Source of the DNA: Streptomyces sp. NBC_01232
Lineage (GTDB): Bacteria > Actinomycetota > Actinomycetes > Streptomycetales > Streptomycetaceae
Assembly (NCBI RefSeq): GCF_035989885.1
Contig: NZ_CP108518.1
Coordinates: 3,516,501 to 3,580,500 of the forward strand
Direction of reading: 5' to 3'
Length of the DNA stretch: 64,000 bases
Positions 29,707 through 38,628 of this stretch are shown piece after piece (the stretch's first letter is position 1; every line of letters begins with the position of its first letter). The notes under the pieces are model-generated. The model was given only the letters and a program-made list of their open reading frames with translations, made no database searches and was not told the origin of the DNA. The position numbers were made by a program, and so were the translations under genes.

Positions 29707-31347
29707 GTGAACGGGGCAGCGAAGGGTGCCGTCATCGGCGGGGTGTTCCTCGCCCTGGTCGGCGGCGCCGGGTACGGGGTGTACGCGCTGGTCGGTGACG
29801 CCGACGGAGACGGAGACGGCAAGGACGGCGAGACCTCCGTCCAGACCGCGAAGGGCAGCGGGCCGGTCGGCGAGAAGGACGCCGCGAAGACCGCCAAGGC
29901 CTTCCTGGCCGCCTGGGCGGCCGGGGACGAGCGGGTGGCCGCCGACCTGACGAACAACGCCGCGGCCGCGCAGGCCGCGATCGGGGACTTCACGGCCAAG
30001 TCGTACGTGTCCAAGGCCGTGATCACCCCCGGCACGCCGAACGGCACCGTCGTGCCGTTCAAGGTCGAGGCCGAGATCACGTACGAGGGCACGACCAAGC
30101 CTCTGGCCTACGACTCCCAGCTGACCGTGGTGCGTGGGGTGACCAGCGGAAAGCCGCTGGTCGACTGGCAGCCCTCGGTGATCCACCCGCAGCTCCAGAA
30201 GGACGAGAAGCTGCGCGCGGGCGCCTCGGCGAACCCGCCGGTCAAGGCGGTCGACCGCAACGGCGAGGAGCTCACCGCGGACAAGTACCCCTCGCTGCGC
30301 CAGGTCCTGGACGAGCTGCGCCAGAACTACGGCAGCAAGGCGGGCGGCAGGGCGGGGGCCGAGGTGTGGATCGAACCGGCCGCGAAGGACGCTCCCAAGC
30401 GGACCTTGCTGACCCTCGTCGAGGGCGAGCCGAGCACCCTCAAGACCTACCTGGACGCGAAGGTGCAGGCCGCGGCCGAGCAGGCGGTCGCCAAGTTCCC
30501 GGAGGCCTCGGTGGTCGCCGTCCAGCCGAGCAACGGGCACATCCTGGCCGTCGCGAACAACCGCAGGGACGGCTTCAACGCGGCGATGCGGGGCACCCGG
30601 GCGCCCGGATCCACGATGAAGATCGTGACGGCGGCGATGCTGATGGACCGCGGCCTGGTCGCCGCGGACAAGCCGGCGGAGTGCGCGAAGACGGTGACCT
30701 GGGGCCGTGAGTTTCACAACCTGGAAAACTTCTACCTGCCGGCCGGCACCAACTTCGCGACCTCGTTCGCCCGCTCCTGCAACACCGCCTTCATCAAGCA
30801 GATCAAGCCCGTCAACGACGACGCCGCGCTGCCGGACGAGGCCAAGGAAGTCTTCGGCATCGGCCTGGACTGGAAGACCGGCATCCAGTCCACCGACGGC
30901 AAGGTCCCGCCGGCCACGGGCGCGGCGGCGGCCGCCGAGTACATCGGCCAGGGCCAGATCACCATGAACCCGCTGAACGTCGCGTCCATCACCGCGACGG
31001 CACGCACCGGCATCTTCCGCCAGCCCGTGCTGGTCTCGCCGGAGCTCGACGGCCGCAAGCTCGCCACGGCCGAGCGCCGGATGAAGTCCTCGGTGCAGCA
31101 GCAGCTGGTCGCCATGATGAAGCTGACGGCCACCAGCGGCACCGCCCAGACGGCGATGGCCTCGGTCCGCGGCTCGGACAAGGGCGCCAAGACCGGCTCG
31201 GCGGAGGTCGGCGGTGCCGGGGAGAGCCCGGACAGCTGGTTCACCGGCTTCAGGGGCGACGTGGCCGCGGCCGCGATGGTGGAGGGCGGCGGCCACGGCG
31301 GTGAGGCGGCGGGCCCGGTCGTCGCCCAAGTGCTGAACGCGGGCTGA
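29707..31347 (+). CDS. Penicillin-binding protein (class B-like, NTF2-like N-terminal domain)
   Basis: This 546-residue membrane-anchored protein crosslinks peptidoglycan. The N-terminal helix (6-27) anchors it, an NTF2-like domain occupies about 56-160 (AAKTAKAFLAAWAAGD start), and the transpeptidase domain has all three motifs: S302-TMK305, S357-C-N359 and K495-T-G497. GTG 29707 has AAGGA 5 nt upstream and is preferred to ATG 29671, which adds a basic stretch with a poorer ribosome-binding site. The nearby SsgA-like protein may guide such PBPs during sporulation, which is an inference. Confidence 0.92.
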   Translation: MNGAAKGAVIGGVFLALVGGAGYGVYALVGDADGDGDGKDGETSVQTAKGSGPVGEKDAAKTAKAFLAAWAAGDERVAADLTNNAAAAQAAIGDFTAKSYVSKAVITPGTPNGTVVPFKVEAEITYEGTTKPLAYDSQLTVVRGVTSGKPLVDWQPSVIHPQLQKDEKLRAGASANPPVKAVDRNGEELTADKYPSLRQVLDELRQNYGSKAGGRAGAEVWIEPAAKDAPKRTLLTLVEGEPSTLKTYLDAKVQAAAEQAVAKFPEASVVAVQPSNGHILAVANNRRDGFNAAMRGTRAPGSTMKIVTAAMLMDRGLVAADKPAECAKTVTWGREFHNLENFYLPAGTNFATSFARSCNTAFIKQIKPVNDDAALPDEAKEVFGIGLDWKTGIQSTDGKVPPATGAAAAAEYIGQGQITMNPLNVASITATARTGIFRQPVLVSPELDGRKLATAERRMKSSVQQQLVAMMKLTATSGTAQTAMASVRGSDKGAKTGSAEVGGAGESPDSWFTGFRGDVAAAAMVEGGGHGGEAAGPVVAQVLNAG

Positions 31348-31462
31348 GGACGGACTGAAGGCGGACTGAAGGCGGGCCGACCGGGTGCCGGCGACGCGAC
31401 CGGCCCTGGCCGACGAGACCGGCCCGGGCCCGAATCGGTCGTGTCGCCGCGCCGGGCGGCGA

Positions 31463-31468
31463 TAGCGT
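31463..31468 (+). promoter_or_regulatory. Putative -10 element of the YbaK gene (leaderless)
   Basis: TAGCGT lies 6 nt before the ATG at 31475, and no Shine-Dalgarno sequence is present. Confidence 0.35.
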
Positions 31469-31474
31469 CGCGCC

Positions 31475-31987
31475 ATGACGACGTCCACGCACCCCCTGTT
31501 CGCCGAGGCCCTCGCCGGGCTGGGCCTCGACCTCACCGTCCGGAGCTTTCCCGAAGGCACCCGTACGGCCGCCGACGCGGCGGCCGCGATCGGCTGCGAG
31601 CTGAGCCAGATCGTCAAGTCGCTGATCTTCGCGGCGGACGGGGTCCCGGTGCTGGTCCTCATGGACGGTGCCTCACGGGTGGACGTGGAGGCCGTACGCC
31701 GCGAGCTCGGCGCCGGGAAGGTGACGCGGGCCGATGCCGCCCTGGTCCGGGAGACCACGGGCTACGCGATCGGCGGGGTCCCGCCCTTCGGGCACCGCAC
31801 GCGCACCCGGGTGCTGGCCGACCGGTCGCTGCTGGCCCACGGGGAGATCTGGGCGGCGGCCGGTACCCCGACCACGGTGTTCCCGATGGCCCCGGACGAA
31901 CTCATCGCGCACGCGGGAGCCACACTGGCCGACGTACGCGAGCGGGGCGGGCGGGCCGAGGGGGCCGAGCGGGCGTCAGAGGGCTGA
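31475..31987 (+). CDS. YbaK/aminoacyl-tRNA deacylase family protein
   Basis: This 170-residue protein is a YbaK/ProX-like trans-editing domain that clears mischarged tRNAs. It has the VKSLIFAADG strand (conserved lysine), the middle VTRADAALVRETTGYAIGGVPPFG segment with the G-G-x-P-P-F-G loop, and a final strand TVFPMAPDEL. Substrate could be Cys-tRNA(Pro) or another mischarged tRNA. Its stop overlaps the convergent serine-hydrolase gene by 12 nt. Confidence 0.88.
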   Translation: MTTSTHPLFAEALAGLGLDLTVRSFPEGTRTAADAAAAIGCELSQIVKSLIFAADGVPVLVLMDGASRVDVEAVRRELGAGKVTRADAALVRETTGYAIGGVPPFGHRTRTRVLADRSLLAHGEIWAAAGTPTTVFPMAPDELIAHAGATLADVRERGGRAEGAERASEG

Positions 31988-33142
31988 CAGCGCCGACTTC
32001 AGGGCCCGGACCAGGGACTGCGCCCGCGGGTCCGCGGTGACCGACTTGGCCAGGGCGTTGGTGACGTAACCGAAGCCGATGCCCGCCTCCGGATCCGCGA
32101 AGCCCAGGGATCCGCCGCGGCCCGGGTGGCCGAAGGAGGCCGGCGAGAGCAGCGGTGAGGCCGGGCCGTGCAGCATGTAGCCGGCGCCGAAGCGGGTGTT
32201 CACGACCAGCACCCGGTCCGGCCCGGCGGAGTGCTCCCGGGCGGCGAGCGCGGTGGTGGCCGGGGTGAAGATCCGCGCGCCGTCCTCCACCACGCCGATC
32301 GTGGCCCCGTAGAAGCGGGCCAGGGCGCGGGCCGTGCCGATGCCGTTGGAGGCCGGGAGCTCGGCGGCCCGGTAGGCGGGGTCGTTCTCGTCGGGCAGCG
32401 GGTCGATGGCGGCGAAGGCCCGGCGGGTGAGGGAGTCCGGGTCGGCGTAGGCCTCGGAGACGTTGCGCCGGGGCCGGGTCCGCAGCATGCCCGCGCTCTC
32501 GGGCGGCTCGACCGGAGCCACCCGGCCCACCCGGTGGGCCTCGGTCTCCGGCAGGCCGATCCAGAACTCCAGCCCCAGCGGCTCGGCGATCTCCTCCGCC
32601 AGGACGCAGCCCAGCGTGCGGCCGGTGGCCCGCAGCACCAGCTCGGACAGCAGCCAGCTGTAGGTCTGCGCGTGGTATCCGTGCTCGGTGCCCGGCTCCC
32701 AGTAGGGCTGCTGCGCGGCGACCGCACGCGCCCCGGACACCCCGTCGGCGGCCTCGGCGGCGGTCAGCCCCCGGTCCAGCGCCGGTATGCCCGCACGGTG
32801 CGCGAGCACGTCGCGGACCAGGATCCGCTCCTTGCCGCCCGTCTTGAACTCCGGCCAGTACGAGCCCACGGGCGCGTCCAGGTCCATCAGCCCGCGCTGG
32901 TGCAGGAGCAGCGGCACGGCGGCGGCCACGCCCTTGGTCGCGGAGCGGACGATCTGCGCGGTGTCCCCGGTCCAGGGCTCGGTGCCGTCCGCGTCCTTGG
33001 TACCGGCCCACAGGTCGACGACCTTGCGGCCGTCGCGGTACACGGCCACGGCCGCGCCCCGGTCCCCGAGCACCTCGAAATTGCGTACGAACGCGTCCCT
33101 GACGGGCTCGAAGCCCTCCGCCACCACACCCTGGATGTCCAC
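31976..33142 (-). CDS. Serine hydrolase of the beta-lactamase/esterase EstB family
   Basis: This 388-residue protein has the S-x-x-K motif SATK at 67-70, the tyrosine motif near Y156 (HGYHAQTYSW), and a C-terminal FGHPGRGGSLG that replaces the KTG box. This is the layout of family VIII esterases/class C beta-lactamase relatives. No signal peptide is present, so it is probably cytosolic and acts on an ester or amide of unknown nature rather than as a drug-resistance enzyme. It ends inside the convergent YbaK gene. Confidence 0.85.
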   Translation of the reverse strand: MDIQGVVAEGFEPVRDAFVRNFEVLGDRGAAVAVYRDGRKVVDLWAGTKDADGTEPWTGDTAQIVRSATKGVAAAVPLLLHQRGLMDLDAPVGSYWPEFKTGGKERILVRDVLAHRAGIPALDRGLTAAEAADGVSGARAVAAQQPYWEPGTEHGYHAQTYSWLLSELVLRATGRTLGCVLAEEIAEPLGLEFWIGLPETEAHRVGRVAPVEPPESAGMLRTRPRRNVSEAYADPDSLTRRAFAAIDPLPDENDPAYRAAELPASNGIGTARALARFYGATIGVVEDGARIFTPATTALAAREHSAGPDRVLVVNTRFGAGYMLHGPASPLLSPASFGHPGRGGSLGFADPEAGIGFGYVTNALAKSVTADPRAQSLVRALKSALSAL

Positions 33143-33170
33143 GTGCGGTCCAACAAACGCGGACCGGTGC

Positions 33171-33932
33171 TTATGCCACCGATACCGAACGCGGGTCGAA
33201 GCCGAAGGGGAGTTCCAGCCGGTGGGCCCGCATCAGCTTCTCGTCGCACAGGAGGTCCTGCGTGCGGCCGTCCGCCGCGATGACCCCCTCGCTGAGGATC
33301 ACCGAGCGCGGGCACAGTTCGAGCGCGTACGGCAGGTCGTGCGTCACCATCAGCACGGTCACGTCGAGCGAGCGCAGGATGTCCGCGAGCTCGCGGCGCG
33401 AGGCCGGGTCCAGATTGGACGAGGGCTCGTCCAGGACCAGGATGTCGGGCCGCATGGCCAGGACCGTCGCCACCGCGACGCGGCGGCGCTGCCCGAAGGA
33501 CAGGTGGTGCGGCGGCCGGTCGGCGAAGTCCGCCATCCCGACCTGGTCGAGGGCCGCTGTGACCCGCTCCTCAAGCTCCGCGCCCCGCATCCCGGCCGCT
33601 GCCGGGCCGAAGGCCACGTCCTCCCGCACGGTCGGCATGAACAGCTGGTCGTCGGGGTCCTGGAAGACGATCCCGACCCGGCGGCGGATCTCGGCGAGGT
33701 TGCGCTTCTCCACCGGCAGCCCGGCCACGGTCACCGAGCCGACCCCGCCGGCCAGGATGCCGTTGAGGTGCAGGACCAGCGTGGTCTTGCCGGCTCCGTT
33801 GGGTCCGAGCAGGGCGACCCGCTCGCCCTGCCCGACGGTGAGGTCCACGCCGAAGAGGGCCTGGTGGCCGTCCGGGTAGGCGTAGGCGAGGCCGGCGACT
33901 TCGAGGGAGGGAGTACTGGTCACAGGGTCCAT
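33171..33932 (-). CDS. cbiO: ECF-type nickel/cobalt transporter ATPase
   Basis: This 253-residue ABC ATPase drives a CbiMQO/NikMQO-type metal uptake system. Walker A is GPNGAGKT (43-50), the Q-loop FQDPDDQLF follows, then the signature LSFGQRRR, Walker B ILVLDEPS and the switch histidine in VTHDL. The ATG 33932 overlaps the cbiQ 3' end by 13 nt; GTG 33923, with a 4-nt GTGA overlap, is an alternative. It is the last gene of the operon cbiM-cbiQ-cbiO. Confidence 0.93.
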   Translation of the reverse strand: MDPVTSTPSLEVAGLAYAYPDGHQALFGVDLTVGQGERVALLGPNGAGKTTLVLHLNGILAGGVGSVTVAGLPVEKRNLAEIRRRVGIVFQDPDDQLFMPTVREDVAFGPAAAGMRGAELEERVTAALDQVGMADFADRPPHHLSFGQRRRVAVATVLAMRPDILVLDEPSSNLDPASRRELADILRSLDVTVLMVTHDLPYALELCPRSVILSEGVIAADGRTQDLLCDEKLMRAHRLELPFGFDPRSVSVA

Positions 33933-34681
33933 CCCATCAGACAGACGGCGAGCGCCGTCACCGGGAGGGCGGCCGCGTACGCCCACTGGGCGCGCGTGGC
34001 GGCGACCTCGTCGATCACCGGCATCGAGCCGGTGTAGCCGCGGCTGACCATCGCGAGGTAGACCCGCTCGCCGCGCTCGTAGGAGCGGATGAACAGCGCG
34101 CCGGCCGTCTTGGCCAGCACTCCCCAGTGCCGGATTCCGCGGGCCTCGAAGCCGCGCGAGCGGCGGGCGATGGACATCCGGCGCAGCTCGCCGCCGATCA
34201 CATCGCCGTAGCGGATCATGAAGGAGGCGATCTGGACGAGCAGGGGCGGCAGCTTCAGCCGCTGCAGGCCCAGCAGCAGGGCCCGCAGCTCGGTCGTCGA
34301 GGCGAGCAGGACGGAGGCGGCCACGCCGAGCGTGCCCTTGGCGAGGACGTTCCAGGCACCCCAGAGGCCCGAGACGCTGAGGGACATGCCGAGCACCTGC
34401 ACCTGCTCGCCCTCGGCCACGAAGGGCATGAGCACGGCGAAGGCGACGAAGGGGATCTCGATCAGGAGCCGCCGCAGCAGGAAGCCGGCCGGGATCCGGG
34501 CGACGGCCGCGACCCCCGCGATGAGGAGGGCGTACAGGCCGAAGGCCCACACCGCCTCGCGCGGTGTGGACACGACGACCACGACGAAGGCCAGCGTCGC
34601 GGCGAGCTTGCAGTGCGGGGGGAGGTCGTGGACCGGTGAGTGCCCCGGACGGTAGAGCTTGTGGGCGTGGCCGGCCCCCAT
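33920..34681 (-). CDS. cbiQ: ECF-type nickel/cobalt transporter transmembrane (T) subunit
   Basis: This 253-residue membrane protein couples the ATPase to the substrate subunit. It has about five hydrophobic helices, and the cytosolic coupling helices carry the ARRSRGFEARG and SRGYTGSM motifs (A-R-G/S-R-G repeats) typical of CbiQ. The N-terminal HSPVHDLPPHCKL segment is family-like. Its ATG lies 1 nt after the cbiM stop. Confidence 0.92.
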   Translation of the reverse strand: MGAGHAHKLYRPGHSPVHDLPPHCKLAATLAFVVVVVSTPREAVWAFGLYALLIAGVAAVARIPAGFLLRRLLIEIPFVAFAVLMPFVAEGEQVQVLGMSLSVSGLWGAWNVLAKGTLGVAASVLLASTTELRALLLGLQRLKLPPLLVQIASFMIRYGDVIGGELRRMSIARRSRGFEARGIRHWGVLAKTAGALFIRSYERGERVYLAMVSRGYTGSMPVIDEVAATRAQWAYAAALPVTALAVCLMGWTL

Positions 34682-34682
34682 G

Positions 34683-35741
34683 TCAGCCTGCCGAGACGGA
34701 GGTGGAGGCGGCGGTCAGGTCTTCGGTACGGCGCCGGCGCACGGCCCAGAAGATCCCGGTGCCGGCGACGACGGTCACGCCGACGCCGATGACCCCGGCG
34801 AGGCCGCCGGACAGGCGGGCGTCCTCGACGTCCTTGACGCCGTAGTCGGCGAGCGGGGAGTTCGCGGCGGCGTGCTCCTCGACCTTTTCGTCGATGCCCT
34901 TGTCCGCGGCGACCTTCTCCAGGCCGTCGGGGTCGGCGGAGGCGTAGAAGGAGACGAACCCGGCGAGCACGAGGGCGGTGACCAGGCCGGTCACCCACAC
35001 CTTCTTCGTCGATCCGGCTCCGGCGGCGGCGGGCGCGGACGCGGTGGCCGGTGCGTCGACGAGCTCGCCGCCGACGCGCAGCTTCAGGGGCGCGGTCAGC
35101 CCGCGGGCCCCGTGCACCAGGTCGGGACGTACGGCGATCACGGCGCCCACGGTCGCCGCGGTGATGGCGGCCTCACCGATGCCGATGAGCACGTGCACGC
35201 CGACCATGGCGGTGAGCACCTTGCCGATGGGCACGTCGGTGGTGCCTCCGACGGCGTAGACGGCGGTGAAGGCGGCGGCCGCGGCGGGCACCGAGAGCAG
35301 GGCGCCTACGAAGGCGGCCACGGTCACGGAGCGGCGGGTGGGCGGCAGGATCGCGAGCAGCCCGCGGAAGACCGCGTAGGCGAGGACGACGGTGACGACA
35401 CCCATGACGGTGACGTTCACGCCGAGGGCGGTCAGGCCGCCGTCGGCGAAGAGGATGCCCTGCATGAGCAGGACGACGGAGACGCACAGCACGCCGGTGT
35501 AGGGGCCGACGAGTATCGCGGCGAGTGCCCCGCCCAGCAGGTGTCCGCTGGTGCCGGCGGCGACGGGGAAGTTCAGCATCTGCACGGCGAAGATGAAGGC
35601 GGCGACCAGACCGGCGAGCGGGGCGGTCCGCTCGTCGAGTTCGCGGCGGGCGCCGCGCAGGCTGACGGCCACCGCGGCGGCGCCCACCACTCCGGCGGCC
35701 ACCGAGACGGGCGCGTTGATGAATCCGTCGGGCACATGCAT
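34683..35741 (-). CDS. cbiM: Nickel/cobalt substrate-binding subunit, CbiM-CbiN fusion
   Basis: This 352-residue membrane protein starts MHVPDGF, where the N-terminal Met-His amide and histidine bind the metal ion. CbiM spans about 1-225 with six or seven helices. After a proline/alanine linker a further helix leads to an outer loop SADPDGLEKVAADKG, the CbiN/NikN-like segment, then a last helix with a basic tail. This MN fusion is common among nickel transporters. A Nur-like box 59 nt upstream supports nickel rather than cobalt as substrate, and no cobalamin riboswitch was seen. Confidence 0.9.
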   Translation of the reverse strand: MHVPDGFINAPVSVAAGVVGAAAVAVSLRGARRELDERTAPLAGLVAAFIFAVQMLNFPVAAGTSGHLLGGALAAILVGPYTGVLCVSVVLLMQGILFADGGLTALGVNVTVMGVVTVVLAYAVFRGLLAILPPTRRSVTVAAFVGALLSVPAAAAAFTAVYAVGGTTDVPIGKVLTAMVGVHVLIGIGEAAITAATVGAVIAVRPDLVHGARGLTAPLKLRVGGELVDAPATASAPAAAGAGSTKKVWVTGLVTALVLAGFVSFYASADPDGLEKVAADKGIDEKVEEHAAANSPLADYGVKDVEDARLSGGLAGVIGVGVTVVAGTGIFWAVRRRRTEDLTAASTSVSAG

Positions 35742-35799
35742 GGAGTGGCTCCGCTTCCGCTTCTTACGCAGTCTTTAGCTGTTCAACCATAGTGCCCAG

Positions 35800-35816
35800 T
35801 TGCGAATCATTGGCAA
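35800..35816 (-). promoter_or_regulatory. Nur-like box upstream of cbiM
   Basis: TTGCGAATCATTGGCAA fits the Streptomyces Nur consensus TTGCAA-N5-TTGCAA with one mismatch per half-site and the exact 5-nt spacer. On the minus strand it contains TTGCCA, a candidate -35, with CACTAT 16 nt further on as a possible -10. A repressor bound here would block the operon. Confidence 0.6.
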
Positions 35817-35917
35817 GAGCGGCTGCGTCACAAAAAGAGCCGTGCGCTTTCGTGGGAATGTGCGAGGCTGGACGGGACAAACGGACGCAAATGTTCCGAT
35901 TTCGAGGAGTCTTGTCG

Positions 35918-36325
35918 ATGTCAGCCACCGCCGAGAATCCACCAGCGACCGCGACCGCCACCGCCGTCGAGGAGCGGGTCCGCGCCCGTGTGATCACGGA
36001 CGACCCCCTCTACCGGACGATCCCGGTCGCGCTGCGCTTCGCAGCCGCCGAGCCGCTGGCCGTACGGATCGTCTTCCCGGCGGGCCTGTCCCCCGAGGGC
36101 ACCGACAACGAGTGGGTCTTCCCCCGGGCCCTCCTGGAGGCCGGCCTCCAGGCTCCGACGGGGACCGGGGACGTACGCGTCTGGCCCTGCGGCCGCGTCC
36201 AGGCGGTCGTCGAGTTCCACTCCCCCGAGGGCGTCGCCGTCGTCCAGTTCGACATCGCGGCGCTGCGCCGGTTCCTCCGCCGCACCTACGCCCCCGCCCC
36301 GTCCGCCGCGTCCATCACTCGATAG
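35918..36325 (+). CDS. ssgE: SsgA-like sporulation protein (SALP), probably SsgE
   Basis: This 135-residue protein has the SALP domain: VRARVITDDPLYRTIPVALRF, then AVRIVFPAG, NEWVFPRALLEAGL, GDVRVWPCG and FDIAALRRFLRRTY. SALPs, found only in morphologically complex actinobacteria, place septum and wall enzymes during sporulation. The assignment as SsgE rests on position next to the metal transporter and a PBP, as remembered for S. coelicolor SCO3158. SsgE is linked to spore-wall separation. The ATG has GAGGAG 8 nt upstream. It converges on the MMPL gene across a strong terminator. Confidence 0.85.
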   Translation: MSATAENPPATATATAVEERVRARVITDDPLYRTIPVALRFAAAEPLAVRIVFPAGLSPEGTDNEWVFPRALLEAGLQAPTGTGDVRVWPCGRVQAVVEFHSPEGVAVVQFDIAALRRFLRRTYAPAPSAASITR

Positions 36326-36335
36326 GCCCAAACGG

Positions 36336-36380
36336 GCCCGGCCCCGTACCACCCGGTGATCGGGCGGTACGGGGCCGGGC
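36336..36380. terminator. Terminator between ssgE and the MMPL gene
   Basis: A 15-bp perfect stem (36336-36350 with 36366-36380), with an inner CCCG/CGGG, can terminate both convergent genes. Confidence 0.85.
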
Positions 36381-36426
36381 CGTCCTGTCGGCCGGTGCGG
36401 AGCCGGCAGGAGGTCGGGCGTCGAGG

Positions 36427-38628
36427 TCAGGCGTTGACCAGCTCGCGGTCCTTGTCCGGGCCCTCCGGCGACTGCGAGGACTGCTCCAGGTGCTTGCGCA
36501 GGCTCTCGCCCTCCACGTCCACGTTCGGCAGCAGCCGGTCCAGCCACTTCGGCAGCCACCAGGCCTTGTGTCCGAGCAGTGCGAGCACCGCCGGGACGAT
36601 GGCCATGCGGACCACGAACGCGTCGAAGAAGACGGCGACGGCCAGACCGAAGCCGATCATCTTGACCATCTGGTCACTGGCTCCCATGAAGCCCGCGAAC
36701 ACCGCGATCATGATAATGGCGGCGGCCACGACGACCCGCGCGCTGTACTGGAAGCCGGTGACCACGGCCTGGCCCGGGCGCTCGCCGTGGACGTACGCCT
36801 CACGCATGCGGGTGACGAGGAAGACCTCGTAGTCCATGGCCAGACCGAAGACGACACCCACCATGAAGATCGGCATCATCGACATGATCGGACCGGTCTG
36901 CTCCACTCCGAAGACCGAGCCGAGCCAGCCCCACTGGAAGACCGCGACGACCGCGCCGAGGGCGGCGACCACCGAGAGCAGGAAGCCGAGGGCCGCCTTG
37001 AGCGGGACCAGGATCGAGCGGAAGACGAGCATCAGCAGCAGGAAGGCGAGGCCGACGACGAGCGCCAGGTAGGGCAGCAGCGCGTCGTTCATCTTCTGCG
37101 AGAAGTCGATGTTCATCGCGGTGGCGCCGGTGACGAGGACGTTGTCCCCGCTGCCGTCGCGGATCTCGTGGACCAGGTCCTCGGTCTGGGTGGAGGACGG
37201 GCGGTCCTTCGGGATGACCGTGATCACCGCGGCGTCGCCGGCCTCGTTGAGGGTCGCCGGGGTGACCGCGACGACGCCGTTCAGGCCCTTGATCCGGTCG
37301 GCGGTGGAGTCGGCGAGCGCCTTGTCACCGTCGACGACCACCATCAGCGGGCCGTTGAAGCCCGGGCCGAAGCCGTCGGAAAGCAGGTCGTACGCCTGGC
37401 GCTGGGTGGTGGAGACCGGCTGGGCGCCGTCGTCCGGCAGGCCCATCTCCAGCTTGCTCGCCGGGATCGCGATGACGCCGAGGCCGATCACACCGGCCAG
37501 CAGCACCATGACCGGGCGGCGCAGGACGAAGCGGGCCCAGCGGGTGCCGCCGTTGGCCTTCTTCTCGGTGCCCGCCGGCTTGCCCTTGCCGAACAGCCGG
37601 CTCTTCTCGCCCGCCGGCAGGACCTTCTTGCCCGCGAAGGCGAGGATGGCCGGGACCAGGGTCAGCGCGACGAGCACGGCGATGACCACGGTGCCCGCGG
37701 CCGCGAAGCCCATCTTGGTCAGCATCGGGATGTTGACGACGGCCAGGCCCACCAGGGCGATGACCACGGTCAGACCGGCGAAGACGACGGCGGAACCGGC
37801 GGTGCCGACGGCGCGCCCCGCGGCCTCGTCGCGCTCGCGGCCCTCGGCGAGCTCCACGCGGTAGCGGGAGACGATGAAGAGGGCGTAGTCGATGCCGACC
37901 GCGAGGCCGATCATCGTCGCGAGGGTGGCGGTGGTGTTGCCGAGGTCGAGCACGTTGGCGAGCGCCGTGATGGACGAGACGCCGATGCCCACGCCGATCA
38001 GCGCGGTCAGCAGCGGCAGACCGGCGGCGACCAGCGAACCGAAGGTGATGACGAGGACGATCGCGGCGACCGCGATGCCGATGATCTCGCCGGAGCCGGT
38101 CTCGGGGGCAGCCATCAGCGCGTCACCGCCGATCTGGACGTTCAGGCCGGCGGCCTTGGCCCCCTCGCCCGAGTCCTTGAGCGCGTCGCGGGTGGCGTCC
38201 TTCAGCTCCATGCCGCTGACGTTGTACTTGGCGCTGATGTAGGCGGTGGAGCCGTCCTGGCTCACGGCCTGGGCCTCGTACGGGTTGGCGACGGAGGAGA
38301 TCTCGGCCGCGCCCGGTCCGGTCTTCAGTTCGCCGACGATCTTCTCGACCTCGGCCTTGGGGCCGGGGTCGGTGACCTTGGCGCCCTCGGGGGCCTTGAT
38401 GACGATCCGGGCGGTGGCGCCGTCGGCGGCCATGCCCGGGAAGCGCTTCTCCAGCAGGTCGAAGGCCTTCTGGGCCTCGGTGCCGGGTATCGAGAACGAG
38501 CCGGAGGTGGGTGCGCCGGCCGAGGCGGCGCCGAAGCCGGCGGCGAACAGCAGCGCCACCCAGAGGAGGGCGACGAGGCCGCGGCGCCGGAAGGCGCCCC
38601 TGCCGAGTCGGTAGAGGAAGGTAGCCAC
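36427..38628 (-). CDS. MMPL-family RND transporter
   Basis: This 733-residue membrane protein has 12 helices in two RND halves, each starting with one helix and a large outer domain (about residues 35-170 and 375-510). The helix-4 acidic motif GIDYALFIVSRYR and its second-half counterpart AMDYEVFLVTRMREA carry the proton-relay aspartate-tyrosine pairs of MmpL proteins. Such pumps export lipids, siderophores or natural products. The TetR gene 129 nt upstream, with good operators, suggests inducible export of a toxic or self-made compound. No biosynthetic cluster is adjacent. Confidence 0.92.
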   Translation of the reverse strand: MATFLYRLGRGAFRRRGLVALLWVALLFAAGFGAASAGAPTSGSFSIPGTEAQKAFDLLEKRFPGMAADGATARIVIKAPEGAKVTDPGPKAEVEKIVGELKTGPGAAEISSVANPYEAQAVSQDGSTAYISAKYNVSGMELKDATRDALKDSGEGAKAAGLNVQIGGDALMAAPETGSGEIIGIAVAAIVLVITFGSLVAAGLPLLTALIGVGIGVSSITALANVLDLGNTTATLATMIGLAVGIDYALFIVSRYRVELAEGRERDEAAGRAVGTAGSAVVFAGLTVVIALVGLAVVNIPMLTKMGFAAAGTVVIAVLVALTLVPAILAFAGKKVLPAGEKSRLFGKGKPAGTEKKANGGTRWARFVLRRPVMVLLAGVIGLGVIAIPASKLEMGLPDDGAQPVSTTQRQAYDLLSDGFGPGFNGPLMVVVDGDKALADSTADRIKGLNGVVAVTPATLNEAGDAAVITVIPKDRPSSTQTEDLVHEIRDGSGDNVLVTGATAMNIDFSQKMNDALLPYLALVVGLAFLLLMLVFRSILVPLKAALGFLLSVVAALGAVVAVFQWGWLGSVFGVEQTGPIMSMMPIFMVGVVFGLAMDYEVFLVTRMREAYVHGERPGQAVVTGFQYSARVVVAAAIIMIAVFAGFMGASDQMVKMIGFGLAVAVFFDAFVVRMAIVPAVLALLGHKAWWLPKWLDRLLPNVDVEGESLRKHLEQSSQSPEGPDKDRELVNA

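Noticed and set aside
35742..35917. Cobalamin riboswitch upstream of cbiM
   Set aside because: The region is short (176 nt, shared with the divergent gene) and the conserved B12-box type sequence was not seen.
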